Of a DNA stretch of 64,000 nt, positions 35,534 to 49,022 are shown piece after piece (within the stretch, counting starts at the first letter, position 1; each line of letters begins with the position of its first letter). The stretch covers positions 21,627,001-21,691,000 of the forward strand of contig CM072340.1 in NCBI GenBank assembly GCA_036874045.1, in the 5' to 3' direction. This stretch comes from Cymodocea nodosa. Its lineage: Eukaryota > Streptophyta > Magnoliopsida > Alismatales > Cymodoceaceae. The position numbers and the translations under genes are program-made. Under the pieces are notes generated by a model. The model did not search any database, was not told the origin of the DNA, and saw only the letters and a program-made list of their open reading frames with translations.

Positions 35534-38500
35534 GTTCCCGGTACGTAAGGTGCACAGACCTGGATGAAGACCTCGTTTCGGTTATGTTCTATATTAAGCG
35601 GAACCGAATTACGTTTACGAGACGGCACGCTATCAATAATAGGAAGATAAGCATAAATATACCAGTGATAAAAGGAATCGGAATGAGAGGTGGCAATGGA
35701 TCGTTGGATGTCCAAAACAATCGAACTCTGCAAGGATAATGCCGCGTACCGATGCGATGGAAAGCGGATGACGACGCGAGGTGGCGGTGCGGGCGGGTTT
35801 AAATAATATAGGACGGTGATCTAGTCGTCAGAGGTCTGGTCGAGGTTCGAGGAAGTGGATGACAGGATCCATACCTCTGACAGCGATATAGGAGCGGTGC
35901 CTCGTTTTGCGCGATCGATGGAGTGCCGGCTTCCTTCCACCTGTGGCTGGATGACCTTGATCCACACTGCAAGTCCTCCTCCTCCGACGGACGCCCTGCT
36001 TGCTGCTGTTGGACGGTGGCTTTTGGAACCGCCAAATGCGGAACTATTACAAATTCTGATCCGGACGATATTAATTAAATTACCACGCAAAGGAGAGAAA
36101 GTCTGGTGTGAAGTTCACGATCTCGTGCCACCGCATGGTTGGATCAGAAGCTCTCCGTCTTCCACGACTTCCGAAATTATCGTTATTTGTTGATTTTTTT
36201 TTTTTTTTTTGAAAGATTCATTATTTGTTGCTTGCAAAAAACAAAAACAAAAAAAAGTCATTATTTGATGATGTTAAAGTGTGAAAAGATTCCTCTTCTC
36301 CTCTCTCGTCTGTTTGCATGCATGTCCATTTTCTGGTACGGCGTTGAATGATTGATGGATTAATTAATTAACATCTTATCAACAAATGAAACTCGGATAA
36401 TTAAATAACTGTGCACCCAACGCATTCTTCGGTCGGTCATTCGAATCAGATATAAAAAGGAAAATTTCGTTGGGAATATATAGTAATTCCATCCATGCTT
36501 CAATAATACATGGGATGGCGGACGACGACGACTACTAATAATCCCACGTTACATTATTTAAATGGATCGATGTAAATATGTAACAATTGAGCCGATCGAT
36601 TTTATCCTGATAAATTGAATGCAATTCTATAAAAGTACGTAGACGGGGAATTGATTGAGCGTTAATTTTTTAACCAATTAATGGTCGGCGAGTCTTATTT
36701 TATAGTTAGAAGATGGACGTGTCCAATGATTGGTCGGTCAATTTTTATAATTAAGAGTCGGATGTGTTCAACGATTAGTCAATCAATTTTTGCTTTTCTG
36801 GTTAAACGATGGATGTGTTCAAAGATTAGTCAGTCGGATTGAAATTGAGAAGGATAATTTCCCATTTGGTCAATTGAAACCTCTCGTGGTGGAGCGGTGG
36901 GAACGCTATTGAAAATCTATTGGCTCTAAATTTGGCAGATTGATTCCAAATTTTCAATCATGCGAACTCCTACGACGTACAACCATTGATTAAGCATTAA
37001 ATCCTAAATTTTCTTTCTTTATGATGCTTGAAGCTTTTTAAAAATACAGGCTAAAAATGCTTTCAAAATGCCTTGGAGAGAGAATTGAGATCTTAGAAAT
37101 GTGATTCAAACATTCAAGGTACCGGAGGTACGATCTTATGTCTAATTAAATCTTATCTATAAAGGACAATTGTAAGATCTAAATGGTTAAATATATTTTA
37201 GTTTTTGATCAAATTGGTATATATGTCTTTGATCTAAAGACAAAATTAATATATTAGTCATTCTAAATCTTAAGTAAATAACATAACAATACCTACAAAT
37301 TAGTACGTTGATTTGATTTAAAATTTACCTGTGTTATTGGTTAAAAATTCAATGCCACATTTTGTAAGATGATATATTGATATTGTCATGATAAAATTTG
37401 TAAGTACATTACATAAATAAATTTTTTTGATCATTTACTCCAAGCATATGCATCTTATTAATTCTAAACGACTTATGTAAAATTCAAATATAAGAAAAAA
37501 TGTTATTGAGATTTACAATTTTTCCAAAGATACATTTTTCATAATTCAACACCATATTTATAATTTTTCAAATTTCAGCAAATTTGATCTATCCTTGAGT
37601 TTTTCCTCTTTCATTTTCTTTAATTTTGCTTGGTCTCATTTTTCACCGTTGCTTGAGTTTCTATCTCCTTAATTTTGTTTGCTTTTCTTTAAGCTTCCAT
37701 AATTCTTGTAATAAATTTAACATATTCTATTAAATATATCATTAAATTTTGTGTCATCAACATCATTGTAAAAAATATTATCTTAATTGATAATAGAAAT
37801 TTTGTCCATTTTCTTTCAAAGGATTTTCTAAGACACCTTTAGAAATGTTAAAAATAACTTGTGTACTTATTGAATATAATATTATATTATATGCCTTTAA
37901 ATCCTTAAAATTATAGATGTAATGTAATTATGAATTGTTCGATTTCTTATGTTATCAAATATATTAAAGATAATATAATAAGTTATTGGGGTACCTTGTT
38001 GGTTGGAGTTATATAACTTAATTCTGTAATTTTAATGTGGCGAGAATAAATCTTATTATCACTGTACACAGATAAGTGCATAATATGTAATTTATTTATA
38101 CTTAAAAAAATATCCACGTAAAGTTACTTTCATTAATATTTCATTAAATTTAAGTATTTTTTCTATTTTTATATATTTACACTTATTATCAAATATTTAT
38201 TTTGTAAGAATTTTAGAATTAAGTGTATTTAGACAAAAGCAGTACTAAGGTACATGACCACCTAGAAATTTCTTATACATTATCCATGGATAATAGTGGT
38301 TACTTTGCTATATAAGCAAATCATAGGTATGTGTACTTATTCAACCTACGTGTTAATATTGTAGATCTTGTCTCTATTAATATTCTTAGTAAGTTAATAA
38401 ATAAGGTTACTTAAAATATTTTTAACTAGTTAAAAATCTTTACAATACAAAATGTATGATACTTGAGAAAATTTATCATATTAAGATTTAACAAAGTATC

Positions 38501-38935
38501 TTACAAGTTTTCTTCTATTTAAATATTTTTAATATATATCAGACTATTTAAGTATCTATCGAAACTTACTTATCATTACCTTTATAGGTATTATTGATTT
38601 TGAGTATCTAAAGACTCATCTAACATCATATTTATAGATATTTTTAATGTTTATTAGATTATTTGAATATAAAAAAGATTAAAAAAAATATATTTTTCCT
38701 TATCTCATAAAAGAGGTGTTTTTCTTTTAAAATTTGTTAAGTTGACGTGATGTATTTTTTATAACAATAATGATGATTTTTATATTTAATAAAAATTAAA
38801 AGTATCGCTGATGTTTATAATCAACCATTGTACTTTTATTTATTTACAATCAACCATTGTAATTAACCAACGCAGGGAAGAGACCAAAGGCATCGTGCTT
38901 TTCCTCTTACCCGCGAAGGGAGGGAAACGAGAAGG
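35534..38935. other. Spacer between GWD and the next gene; no gene recognised
   Basis: The first few hundred bases, GC-rich to about 36.1 kb, should hold the 5' UTR and promoter of GWD on the minus strand, and the last hundreds the promoter of the gene starting at 38936. From 36.4 to 38.8 kb the DNA is strongly AT-rich. Apart from the degenerate repeat at 36.7-36.85 kb I see no gene and no recognisable transposon protein. Confidence 0.45.
36700..36845. repeat. Three degenerate tandem units of about 45-51 bp
   Basis: Each unit carries GGAYGTGTYCAANGATTRGTC followed by a (G/A)GTCAATTTTT-like end, starting at about 36715, 36760 and 36811. The copies are diverged, so this is an old minisatellite-like array. 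No function is evident. Confidence 0.6.
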
Positions 38936-41900
38936 ATGGGGAGTTTGGGGAGAACCCTCCTGTCAAAGACCAGAGGGAGGATTTCTCCTTCGGTCACCTC
39001 CGTTTCATCGTCCAATCCGTTCTCCTTCTTTTCCAGGAAGCCAAGTAAGTTTTAGTCTTCTCCTCTGCTTACCCAATCTCTTCATTTCTTCCTGACTAAT
39101 ATAAAAATAACAACGTCGATTCGCTTTGGATTTTTCTCCCTTCCATTCCTGTATTTGGTCTGTCCGGTGAAAACCCAATTTCTTCTTTTGCCGAAGAAGG
39201 TGTGAGTTCATTCTGCCATACACTTTGCTCTGATATTCACAGCTTTTGGGGGGTTTCGTGTGTGTCCATAATCTTCAATTGTTTCATCGGCGAAATGTTG
39301 CATGCCATGTTTAAATGTTCGGCTTACGTACCGCTCATCGCATTTTCAAAGTCCATCTGTCAGTACTTCTTGGACACTAGAAAGCAATGAAATGGTACTT
39401 TGTCTGACTTGGATGTCAACTTGGGTTGCTATTTGATGGAAGAGGGGAATCAAATGGGAGAGATTGCTTCATTTAGTTCCACTTGGGAAGTAGATTTGTT
39501 AATTGTTTCGTAACTATGCTTTCTAGAGTAGTAAGCCGGGGATTTTTTTGGGTGTTTTATGATGCTCATGTTCTGCTTTCCCCCCCCTGATGATCGTGTT
39601 ATTTGTGTAGATTCCGTAGTTCATGGACTCTGGAAGGTGTGGGTTAACGATGTAAAGCCTACTGAGCAGTTTTACATTAAAAGGCTTCAGCCTAAGTTCG
39701 CCATGGGAAGAAAAGAAATTTTATGCAACTTCAATTCATCGAGTAAGTATTTCAGACGTTTGTAGAAGTTAACGGTACTGATTTTTACTTTATTATTTTC
39801 TTCCGTAAATTGCACCATTCGAACTCTGTTGATCTCCCCGTAGGGTTCTTAAAATTAGACAGTCAGTCAGAACTCATACAACTGTTGTCTTCGCTTTTCG
39901 TATTTCAGTTAGTCAGAAGTAATGCAATAAAGCCTACTACTCATGGAGGGTACAATTAGAACCAAACCAGGATAAAAGAGTAGGGATGATGTTTAGTTGA
40001 TGGTCACTCATAAAAACTCCTCAATATAATATGAACGTGAATCCTAGGGATAAACCATTATGATGTAACTCTTGGTCTTTAGAGGGCTCGCTAAACTAGA
40101 TTATGTGCCTCTCATTGACAAGATAAGGGTCTTGTTTATGTTTTTTTTTTGTTAGAAAAGGAAATGATGAGAGATGATGGAAATGATGACAAATAGAAAT
40201 AATAGGACATAACAGGAAATACGGTAGTATTAGTGTATCAGAGAAAATAATGGAAAATGAAATTAAGGTGTTTGTATAATTACAGAAAATTAAAAATGTA
40301 ATATTTTTATTTAGAGATTAATTAATAAATTAGGAAAAAATTGAAAAAAATATTATATTTGAAAAGTATTTTTTTAATACAAACTATAGAATACATTAAA
40401 AATTCATAAAAGATAGACATAATATGTGAAATAACATGCTTATAACATATAAAACATTGTTCATGACAATTTAAGTTTTTTTTTAGCAATACAACATTAT
40501 TCATGCTACATATCATTTCTTTGCCACATAGAAAATATAATTTGTTCATGCATTTAGTTAGTTGCTCTCTTCTTTTGTTCAACATTTAAAGTACCAGTAT
40601 AATATATTTCTTCCTCTTCAATAATGGTAAAAGCTTTAATAGGTTCATCAACATCTACTTAAAGTAATTCATTTATGAGATCTTCAAGTAAATCTTCTCT
40701 GTTTACTCTTCTTATAAAATTGTGAAGTAAAAAATATGTTAAAATAATATTTGCTTGTGTGTTAAATAGAAATGGCATATATCTTCGTAAAATGATAAAC
40801 TAATACTTTATTACTCTAAATGTAAGTTCTATTACACTTTTTAACTGTGAATGCTTGTAATTAAAATTCTCTACCATATTAGTAAGAAGTCAGTTTTTAT
40901 TGTGCCTTGATAAATGATAACGAATACCTTGAAATAGATAAATAAATCTGGGTCAATTTAGAAAATCTATATTTACCAAATAAAACTTATACAACATTTC
41001 CAATAATTGCTTTTTAATACAACTGAATATGAAGTTGTCGACATTAATATTACAAGGTATGTTATACTTGATGGAACTTTAAACACATTTTGTCAAAAAG
41101 TATCAACTTGAAGAATTTAAGCATTTGCAACTGATATTTTCTATCCACTAATTACATAAGCAATTTTTATATTGAAATTACAAGCAGTTAAGACATTTAG
41201 TGTTAATTTTCCTTTCCTGTTTTTGAATCTAGCATTTTCGTCGCATTCATGATCCAACTTATGTATTTCTTTTTTTTAGAACTCATTTTCCTATAATAAG
41301 ATGTGAACATTTATTACAATGTATAATGTAAAGTACATGTATTGTACAATATATAATATATTTATGTATTATTCACAAATAACTTTCACGAAATTACATA
41401 GTAATATACATTTATCATTGCCACTTACTTTCATTACAATGGAAGACATTGTAATTTAGTTGATCTAGAAGCTAGTTTAGTATTGGCATTGTTCCTAGTT
41501 GATATACATTCCTAATAATCACAAAAAAAATTCAGTTCTGTAAAATGTATAAAGGATAAGGTACGTTATAGAGAAGTGAATGCATCCTCTTAAAAACCTT
41601 TATCAACTTCATAATAGTGAAGCAAATTCTAGCCACCAAGTTCCTTGATAGCTTGACAGTGAGGCTTATGATCCTCACTTCAATGATCAAGGGTTTGATG
41701 CTTAGTAGAGGAGAAGAAGAGAAGTAAATTCTAGTCATAGGAATAGCACAGTTAAACCCAGATGTGACCAGAATAAGTTATATCAATAGCACATATAAAT
41801 TTACAACTAAATCCTAGAATTATTTTGAAATTGTCTATCATAACTTGAAATATCTCTAAATAGAAAAGATACACCAAGTAATAAAGCAATGTCAATGGCC

Positions 41901-44900
41901 AAGTATCTAATCATAAAGCAAGATGCACAACTAGCTAAGGAACAGATATATGTATTTGAATTGAAATTCCAACCAACTAAATAATACCCAGTCTAGATTA
42001 AAGTAATACATTGGTACTGTCAGTATGAATGATAGCACATGGAGACCTAATCAAAATATTCTGGTTACAACCTACAACAGAAAAGTTTTCACGGCTCATG
42101 GTTGAGTTCAGTGTCTAGGAATTGCTGTGGCACCAAATCCTACATGTATATATTTATACACATTTTAAAGGCTTTTCAAAAGAATGCAACTAATGCACAT
42201 AAAATATTTTGGATGAAAATGAAATGGTCATAGAATTGGCAAGCAAAATATTAGAGCTTTCATTCCTAAAATCAGCATTGCCAAAACACCTATGATACCA
42301 AGCAAAGCATACCCACATGCTTAGGTTGGTTTACATCCCAAACATTAGAATAAGAAAGACTAAGAGAATAGATTGCTCAATAAAATGGTGCAAAGAAAAC
42401 CAAATGACATATCCAAGTAGGAAACAACACAGAAGACCAAAGATAAACACCCATGATGATAGACAAGTCATACAAGAAAAGAGGAACCCATTCAACCATA
42501 AAAGAACAAACACAAACAGTAAGGAAAAACCCTTTTCATTCATCCAGGTTCCCAATGGACATCTACAACTACAAGAAAAGGAATACATGAAGTCACACAT
42601 CACTTATCCTCAATGGCAAAGGGGTGGTTTGATATCTGAAACAATAACCCTCCTCCTACCTTCTCTCTTTCTATTCTCTCGTTTGAATGGATAGGGATAT
42701 TGACAACCCAAAAAAGAAGGGGTTTTGAACAATTCTCCTGTTTACTCTCACAACCTCATTGTTTGACCACAAGCAAACAAAACTCAATAGCAATACAAAT
42801 CTAGGGTTAGGGCTTACATAGGTGATGATGGCGGAGGTGACAACTTCATGAATGTTTGAGGTTGTAGGCAACTGTTTGACCAACAAAGGGGATGATGAAG
42901 AATGCTTTAGATGAAGGTGGCTTCAGACAATGAATTGAGTTGCACGAAGATTCATGGAAGAGGGGGACATTATAGACAATGATGGTGGAAGAGGAAGTAG
43001 TGATGGATTGTGAAGATGAGGCGACAAAAAGGCTGATTGTTTTGCTGTTGAAGGGAAAGATGAGACTTCCATTTGAGTTTGTTAGCCTTGTGAGGGTTTG
43101 AGATGCCTGACATTATCAATCCTTACTGAGGAGGAGGGGATGAAAAATGTCGAGTATTAGGTCTTTAAATGTGGGGGAGATGATGAGAAATCATCTCTTC
43201 TAATGTCTCTCTTGCACAAATATAAGGCATGAGAAGAAAAATTTCCCATGTCATTTGCCCTCATGCCCCACGTGCACTAACCCCTAAAAGGAGTAGATTG
43301 CAGGCATGGAAAGCTAGGCTCCTTGCTGTGGCAGGTAGGGTAGGGTAGAGCTCATCAAGACAATGCTACTCTTAGCTTGTGTTTTAAACCATATTGAAAA
43401 GATGATGATGATGTCCTCGTGGAAACACAATGATGGTAATGCAATGGTGGCAGTTGGTTGGATGAACTGTTCTCTTAGAAAGAGAGGAAAGTTTAGTAAG
43501 TGGAGACCAAAGGATTGGAGTCTGGATGGCATTATTTGTGGCCTCTGTTTTGTGGTTAGCAATAATCAGTAGATGTGGGTTAAAATGGTTGAGGATGAAA
43601 TATCTAAAAAGAAGTTTGCTTTGGGCCCTTGCTGTTCCATCTTCTACATCTAGTGATTGGAAGTGTGCCTCAGGAATAAGCCATCTAGTGGGGGTCATTC
43701 AACACACGTTTGGTAATGGCCCACAAACCATCATTTTTCCATGACCCTTACCAAGAATAGAGTGAATGGAAATAGATATGTGGCGGCATTTGGATGGGCT
43801 CCAATGTCTTTGTCAGCAGTCCCATTGCCAATAGAAGATGGAGTTTGCTGCAGTTAAGTTCAGCTGAAATACAATATCTGTTGGATAGGATGGCAACTAT
43901 ACCTATCAATGGTCATGTAGGTGATGCTGTGGAATTGATGGCCAACAGCAACATAGTTCTCCATCTCTTTGGCATGGAATTTTATAAGAGAAAAACAAAC
44001 TGATAAGTGGTGTGCAAAACTAATCTGGACTAAACATGGTGTGCCTAAACACTCAACATGTACTTGGAGGACTTTTCAAGATTGGCTGCCCGCTAATGAT
44101 TTTTGGTGGCCTAGAGAGTGGTGTCTTGTCTCTAGATGTGTTCCGTGCTATGGAGCTATAGAGGATCATGATCACTTGTACTTCCAATGCAGGTTCTCTT
44201 CTTTTATTTGGCTTTGATTGCTGCATAACCTTTGGATGGTTGGACTAACTAATAGTGTAGCCAACACGTTATTGATAGAATCTGAGAGACTGCTGCTGTT
44301 TCCACCCAATGCAAGGTCAAGCAGGAATGCGGCTGTGGCTGTTGGCCTGACTTTATGTGCTGTCATTTATGAAATATGGAGTGAGAGGAAATGCTAGGTT
44401 GCAAAAGACGTCCTGAAGCTATTCTTGTTTATAGCATGGAGATATTATGCATTAAAGCATCTAATGAGATGTTGGTAACCCCAAAATTGAGATGCAATAC
44501 TTGTATAACCATACAAAAATAGACATTCTGAGAAAATGTTGAGATACCTGGATTTTGTTTTTGGAACCTGATGGCTTAAGTTTTGTAACCTCGTTTTTGC
44601 TTAATGATACTTGGGCCCTGTCCCCTTAGCAAGCAAATAAAAGCCATTAGGATCTAAGTCTTTTAGGGCATATTGCTCCAGACCTTATTCTAATGGAAAA
44701 GGAAAATAATGCATCCCCGAAGTCCGTCATTTAAAATTATGGGCTTTACATCAATGTCTGAATATAGTTGAAAATAAGCAAGGGCTCTTACAGTTTATTG
44801 GACAACGGTGAGTAAAGATAAGTTTAAAACACAAAATTTATGTTAGCATCATAGAATACATGATTTGTAATGGGTAAGTGCAAATAGTTGACACGATGAT

Positions 44901-47900
44901 GAAAAAAATTAAATAATGTTTTTGTAAGAGACTAAATAGATGAAAGATGGATCTAGGTCAAGTTAAAATAATGCTTATAAATTATAGTACATTGGAAAAA
45001 TAAACCTAAGAATGTAGTTGAAATAATAGTTGATCAAAGCCTGAAAGATTAAAGGTAGAATTATAATGATTAAGCTTGTAATTTATGAGGAAATAGTAAT
45101 ATTATTAAACATGTGCATCACAAGTAGATTTAGGGTCTGTTAAAATTTTTTTTGAGAAAATATCAATAATTTAGTTATAAGGCATACTTTTACTAGTTTA
45201 AGTTATGTTATAAGAAAGGTGAAAAATAAATGATTTTTAAAGAAACATCGTAATAGAAGGAAGATAGGAATTAAATGCAGTAGTATAACAACTTTGGAAT
45301 GAAATAGCAGCTTCTATTAAAAGGATTTTTAACGAAATCTTAGGAGAGTAAAAGGAATAGGATCACTAGATAAAGAAATGTGATGGTAGCATGGAGATGT
45401 GTGCAAAGAATAAGAAGAGAAAAGAAAAGAAAGAATGTTATAAAACCATCATAAATGTAGAAGTGCTGAAATTTTCAAAAGTATAAGTTTACCAAAAGAA
45501 AGCCAAAAACAAACTAGGTAGTAAGTTAAACATCAAGCTTATAAGGAATTATATACTTTCATTAAAGTTTGAACACAACAAAAGGAAAATGATATTTATA
45601 AATTGACTAAAGGAAGAGAATTAGAAATTTGAGTCTAATATATTGTATTTAGGATGAATATTATAAAGTTTTAGTAAAAGATAACGAAATTAAAGATCAA
45701 TGATCTAGATATTTTGATATATGTTTTAATGATACAAACATAGAAAAACCTAATTTGTTAAGTTTAGGTAGCGTCTAATAGTAAAAAGTTATACTTGTTT
45801 TAGAAAAATTAGAAAATTTGAGGTAAAAGGAACCATTAAAAAAATGAAATGTGAACAAGCTATTGGACTTGCTGGTATTTCCATTGAGGTTTGGAAATCC
45901 ATTGTGAAGTAAGGTTAGGTGACTAACTAAATTTTTTAATATAAATTTTAAAGGCTAAGAAGATGATAAATCAATGAAAAGAGTACATTGATACATAAGG
46001 ACGACATAAACAATTGCAATTAAATCTCCATTTTTTTGCTTGTGAGGACTATTTTTTTTTCTAGTATTCTCAATGAATTATGTTCTTCGTTTTCTTTTTG
46101 AGTAACCATTGGTAATGTGCAGGGATAAGCATGTGCGGAAGATCTTTTACAGGAATAGCTGCTGTTGCTGGAACTGTGGCCATGTGGCCAGCTGATGTTT
46201 TTGCCATGGATGGTGATCTTCCCATGATTAAATGTCCCTATTTTCAGCATTTTATTCTTTCTTCATAACTGAATGCTAATTTGAAGCTTTGGCAACATAG
46301 GGAGGGATATATTAGTGGAACATCACATAGAATCTGGTGAACCTTCTGGGTTTCTGAAGAAAGACCTGTATAAGTTTTGGACTCTGGCAAAAGGATTTCA
46401 GCTGCCTGCTGTTCTCCTTCTGATGGTCATATTGGGCTGGAGGCACCCCATTACTCTCGTCATAAATGTCATACTCCTTTTATCATGCACTAGGCCTAGC
46501 CCTTACTCAGTTTATATCTTCATCGAACAGGTTTGTTTCAACTTCTCACATTTTCGTCCATTGTGTCTGTAAAAGTTGATTTCTTTTTCCTTGTCAAGCC
46601 AATTTCAAGCATAGAGATGATTTGAACTTTGAAGAGGCATTCTGTACCATTCCAATTCCATTTAATAATTTCCCCAGTTTTTTATTTCTCATAGTCAATT
46701 TACGTTTATTCTACTTCAAGAAGCGACCTTTTTGGTCCCTACTGCCACTTAAAAAAAGAGAGTTAAAAATGTCTGATTGAATAACTAATGGATGAGGAGG
46801 CTAATCACTAGGAATAAATTGTATGCACAAATATGCAACATTTATCTGATGCCAAATGTCATCCAGAGAAGATTAGCTATCCATTATACAGCTTACAAAA
46901 AAGGTTTTACATTTTTTTATCACAGATTAGCAGGTTATTTAGTGTCAATTCCTTAAACTGTGGGTGTTTCTCTATTTGAACATACTTATTTGATTATGTC
47001 TATTGTTATTACAGTTGCGCAAACAAGCTATGCAACATGATCCGGGACTATCTAAGTCAAAGGTTAGAGATCTTGTGCTATACCTTTCTGTGTTTCTTTG
47101 AGACCTCATATCCCATCTGTTGAGTTCTTTGATATCTTACATGCACAAGTCATTTCCAAAACTCGCAACCAACCACAATTTAAAATATTTGGCTAAAATA
47201 TGTTTGTTATTACATAAATTCGAAGTATTCACAAGAAAGGTAATTCTTTGTTCCATAACTAATCATTTTTAATGCAGTATCCAACTAATTCCTTCTTTTC
47301 TTTCTCAAATTTCTTTTACCGATATGAGATACCATGTTTTTGATGCTGTTTTTCTATTCTATATCCTACCATATGAATGCTTCCTGAACCAACTAGTTCT
47401 GGTTTGGATCATTGCAGTTGTTTTATGCCAGGAAAGTTGATGTTGAAGATTACAAACTACTTTGTACTGCTAAAGTTGAGTTAAGAGACAGGAAGTTGAC
47501 TTTGATTGGAATATTGGGCAGCTGGTGGATTTTACAGTGTTCGAAAATTTGAGAGGACCAGTATGCCCCATTGTAGTCCTGTTAGTCATTACCATCTGCA
47601 CACCACTCGACTTCTGTTTTTCTTTGGTTTTTAGGAGTTTGGATGTATACATTATGAAGCTTGCTTTCTGTGGTACCACAGCAGTTGCATGCCACCACGA
47701 GGGTAAGGGATTAATGTGTATACACTAGCTGATGTTTCGTTTATTTTACGTACACCCAAATTTTATCATCGGCATATTTCTTGAATTTGTTTATTTAATC
47801 ATTATTACTTATTTTGCATAAGCGTTTTCCTCTCAAAATATTGTGAAATCACGTATAAGATAATTATGTTACATTTCATGTCTTTCATGTCAAGTCTGAG

Positions 47901-48599
47901 ACACGGGAAATTCATTAGCCATCATGTGACTAACATTAGGTATTTGCTAGAAAGATTCAAGAAAGCTGTATTGGCTTCAAGTGTTCAATATTCACAATTC
48001 AGGTAACATTTTCTATCAATCGGCGTATTCTTTTTGGGTGATTTACTTCGTAAAATCTGAAATGTTGCTGACCACATATAGTGAGATTATGATATCAATT
48101 GTCGTTTAAATCAGAGATAAGATTATAGCTTTTCTACAAGTGCATAAAATCTCCAAGCGATGCAATCATACGTCCCTGTTTTAAGTTATATGGTCATATG
48201 ATATGATTTATATTGCACATCAATCTGTATGTACTTGGTTTAATTTTGTCTCTTCCTTTCAGTTATTTTTTATCAGTAACTTTGGCATGTTTTAATCCTA
48301 AGCATATATGTTATCAATACTTTTTGGTGTTCTTGCTTGAAACCCCGTTCAATTGTGTCTATTTGCCTGTTCCTTTTAGAATAGAGTTGGGCGATGAACA
48401 TGGTAGGATTACTGCCGGTTATATGGTGAAACATGTATATATATTTTTAGTGGATTTTGTTCTTATTTATGAGTGGGCTTCTTGGGAGCAAAAGGCCGTT
48501 CTCTCACGAAGAAAACCAGATGAGAAGACAATGAAGATTGTGAAAACCATGAGAAGTCAGAGAAGACCTAAAAGTCCAAATACCATCTGGTGGTCCTGA
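38936..48599 (+). CDS. Unrecognised plant membrane protein gene, with an apparent frameshift in exon 6
   Basis: Nine exons are supported: 38936-39044, 39611-39742, 46123-46212, 46301-46530, 47015-47062, 47418-47560, 47635-47702, 47895-48002 and 48380-48599. Phases agree everywhere except inside exon 6, where the frame entered at 47418 (LFYARKVDVEDYKLL) reaches a stop at 47550, while the frame that fits the exon 6 donor and all later exons (EVDFDWNIGQLVDFTVFENL) is open only after 47479. Restoring phase would need one extra base near 47490. The protein would be roughly 390 aa with a basic, Ser-rich N-terminus (possible organelle transit peptide), a hydrophobic hairpin around GFQLPAVLLLMVILGW and ITLVINVILLLSC, and a C-terminal hydrophobic stretch (YIFLVDFVLIYEWASW). 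I do not recognise the family. If the stop is real, a 247-aa form ending at 47552 would result. Intron 2 is 6.4 kb of transposon debris. Confidence 0.6.
40490..41260 (-). mobile_element. Relic of a PIF/Harbinger transposase (DDE_Tnp_4 type)
   Basis: Minus-strand translation, with several stops, gives DENARFKNRKGKLTLNVLTACNF-like sequence, then IKIAYVISG, then GIRYHLSRHNKN, and then VIELTFRVIKY, ILRRYMPF, NTQANIILTYFLLHNFIRR. This is the order seen in Harbinger nucleases (nuclease core, GxRYHL, the VIERxFGxLKxRFxIL region, and the ILHNFI end). Terminal inverted repeats were not located. It lies in intron 2 of the gene beginning at 38936, antisense to it. Confidence 0.8.
43380..44480 (+). mobile_element. 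Decayed L1-type LINE 3' fragment with zf-RVT domain
   Basis: The reading 43969-44217 carries AKLIWTKHGVPKHSTCTW, then RCVPCYGAIEDHDHLYFQC, the zinc-binding zf-RVT domain found after the reverse transcriptase of plant L1 elements. Downstream, AVIYEIWSERKC matches the usual IYxIWxERN end. The frame is broken by stops and the upstream part (43.4-43.9 kb) is only weakly recognisable. It is on the same strand as the host gene, within its 6.4-kb intron. Confidence 0.75.
44860..45915 (+). mobile_element. RTE-type LINE 5' half fragment (copy 3)
   Basis: Plus-strand translation with many stops gives VQIVDTMMKKI and CKRLNR, matching the endonuclease start LVDxMxKRKINIxCLQETKW. Then come KENDIYKLTKGRE, VLVKDNEIKDQ-SRYFDICFND, and finally IKKMKCEQAIGLAGISIEVW, the RTE-type start of the reverse transcriptase. 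It covers the part of the element missing from the two minus-strand copies at 12.5 and 28.3 kb, so it is a different insertion. It lies in the intron between 39743 and 46122. Confidence 0.75.
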
Positions 48600-48937
48600 C
48601 ACCATGGCACCATCATCTTCTTTAGTGATAAATAGATGACAAGTACCTCAAAGAAAATGACGAGATAGAGGTGTCAGATTGGGTTGGGGGTTAACTTGCG
48701 TTGGCCTGGTCCAACATGAGTTGATTGTGTTGGTATTATGTTTTGTTAGGGATAATGTTCTTATGTTTTTAATATGTTTATGTTTTGATGATTGACAAGA
48801 TGATTTATATGACAACATGTTTCAATGAATCGTGTTAAGTTAGAGAATTTATTCACTAGGTTATGTTAACATGACATGGTAGGGGTATGGGCTTAAGCAA
48901 CAATAGGTAATGGGTGTTGGGGTTGAGGCTGTCATTC

Positions 48938-49022
48938 GTGGTGATAATGGGTGTTGAGCAATGAGTGATGACAACGGGTGTTAGGCAACAAGTGGTGACA
49001 GTGGATGATGAGCAGTGAGTGG
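48938..49022. repeat. Degenerate minisatellite, three units of about 28 bp
   Basis: Units share a GTGA..N..GGGTGTTGAGCAATGAGT-like pattern and differ by several substitutions. There is no associated gene. Confidence 0.55.

Noticed and set aside
35855..36193. 112-codon ORF upstream of GWD
   Set aside because: It lies in the GWD promoter/5' flank, with no domain and no conserved context.
48213..48599. A separate 128-aa gene
   Set aside because: Only 48380-48599 is coding, and it is the last exon of the gene starting at 38936. The upstream part is intron translation.
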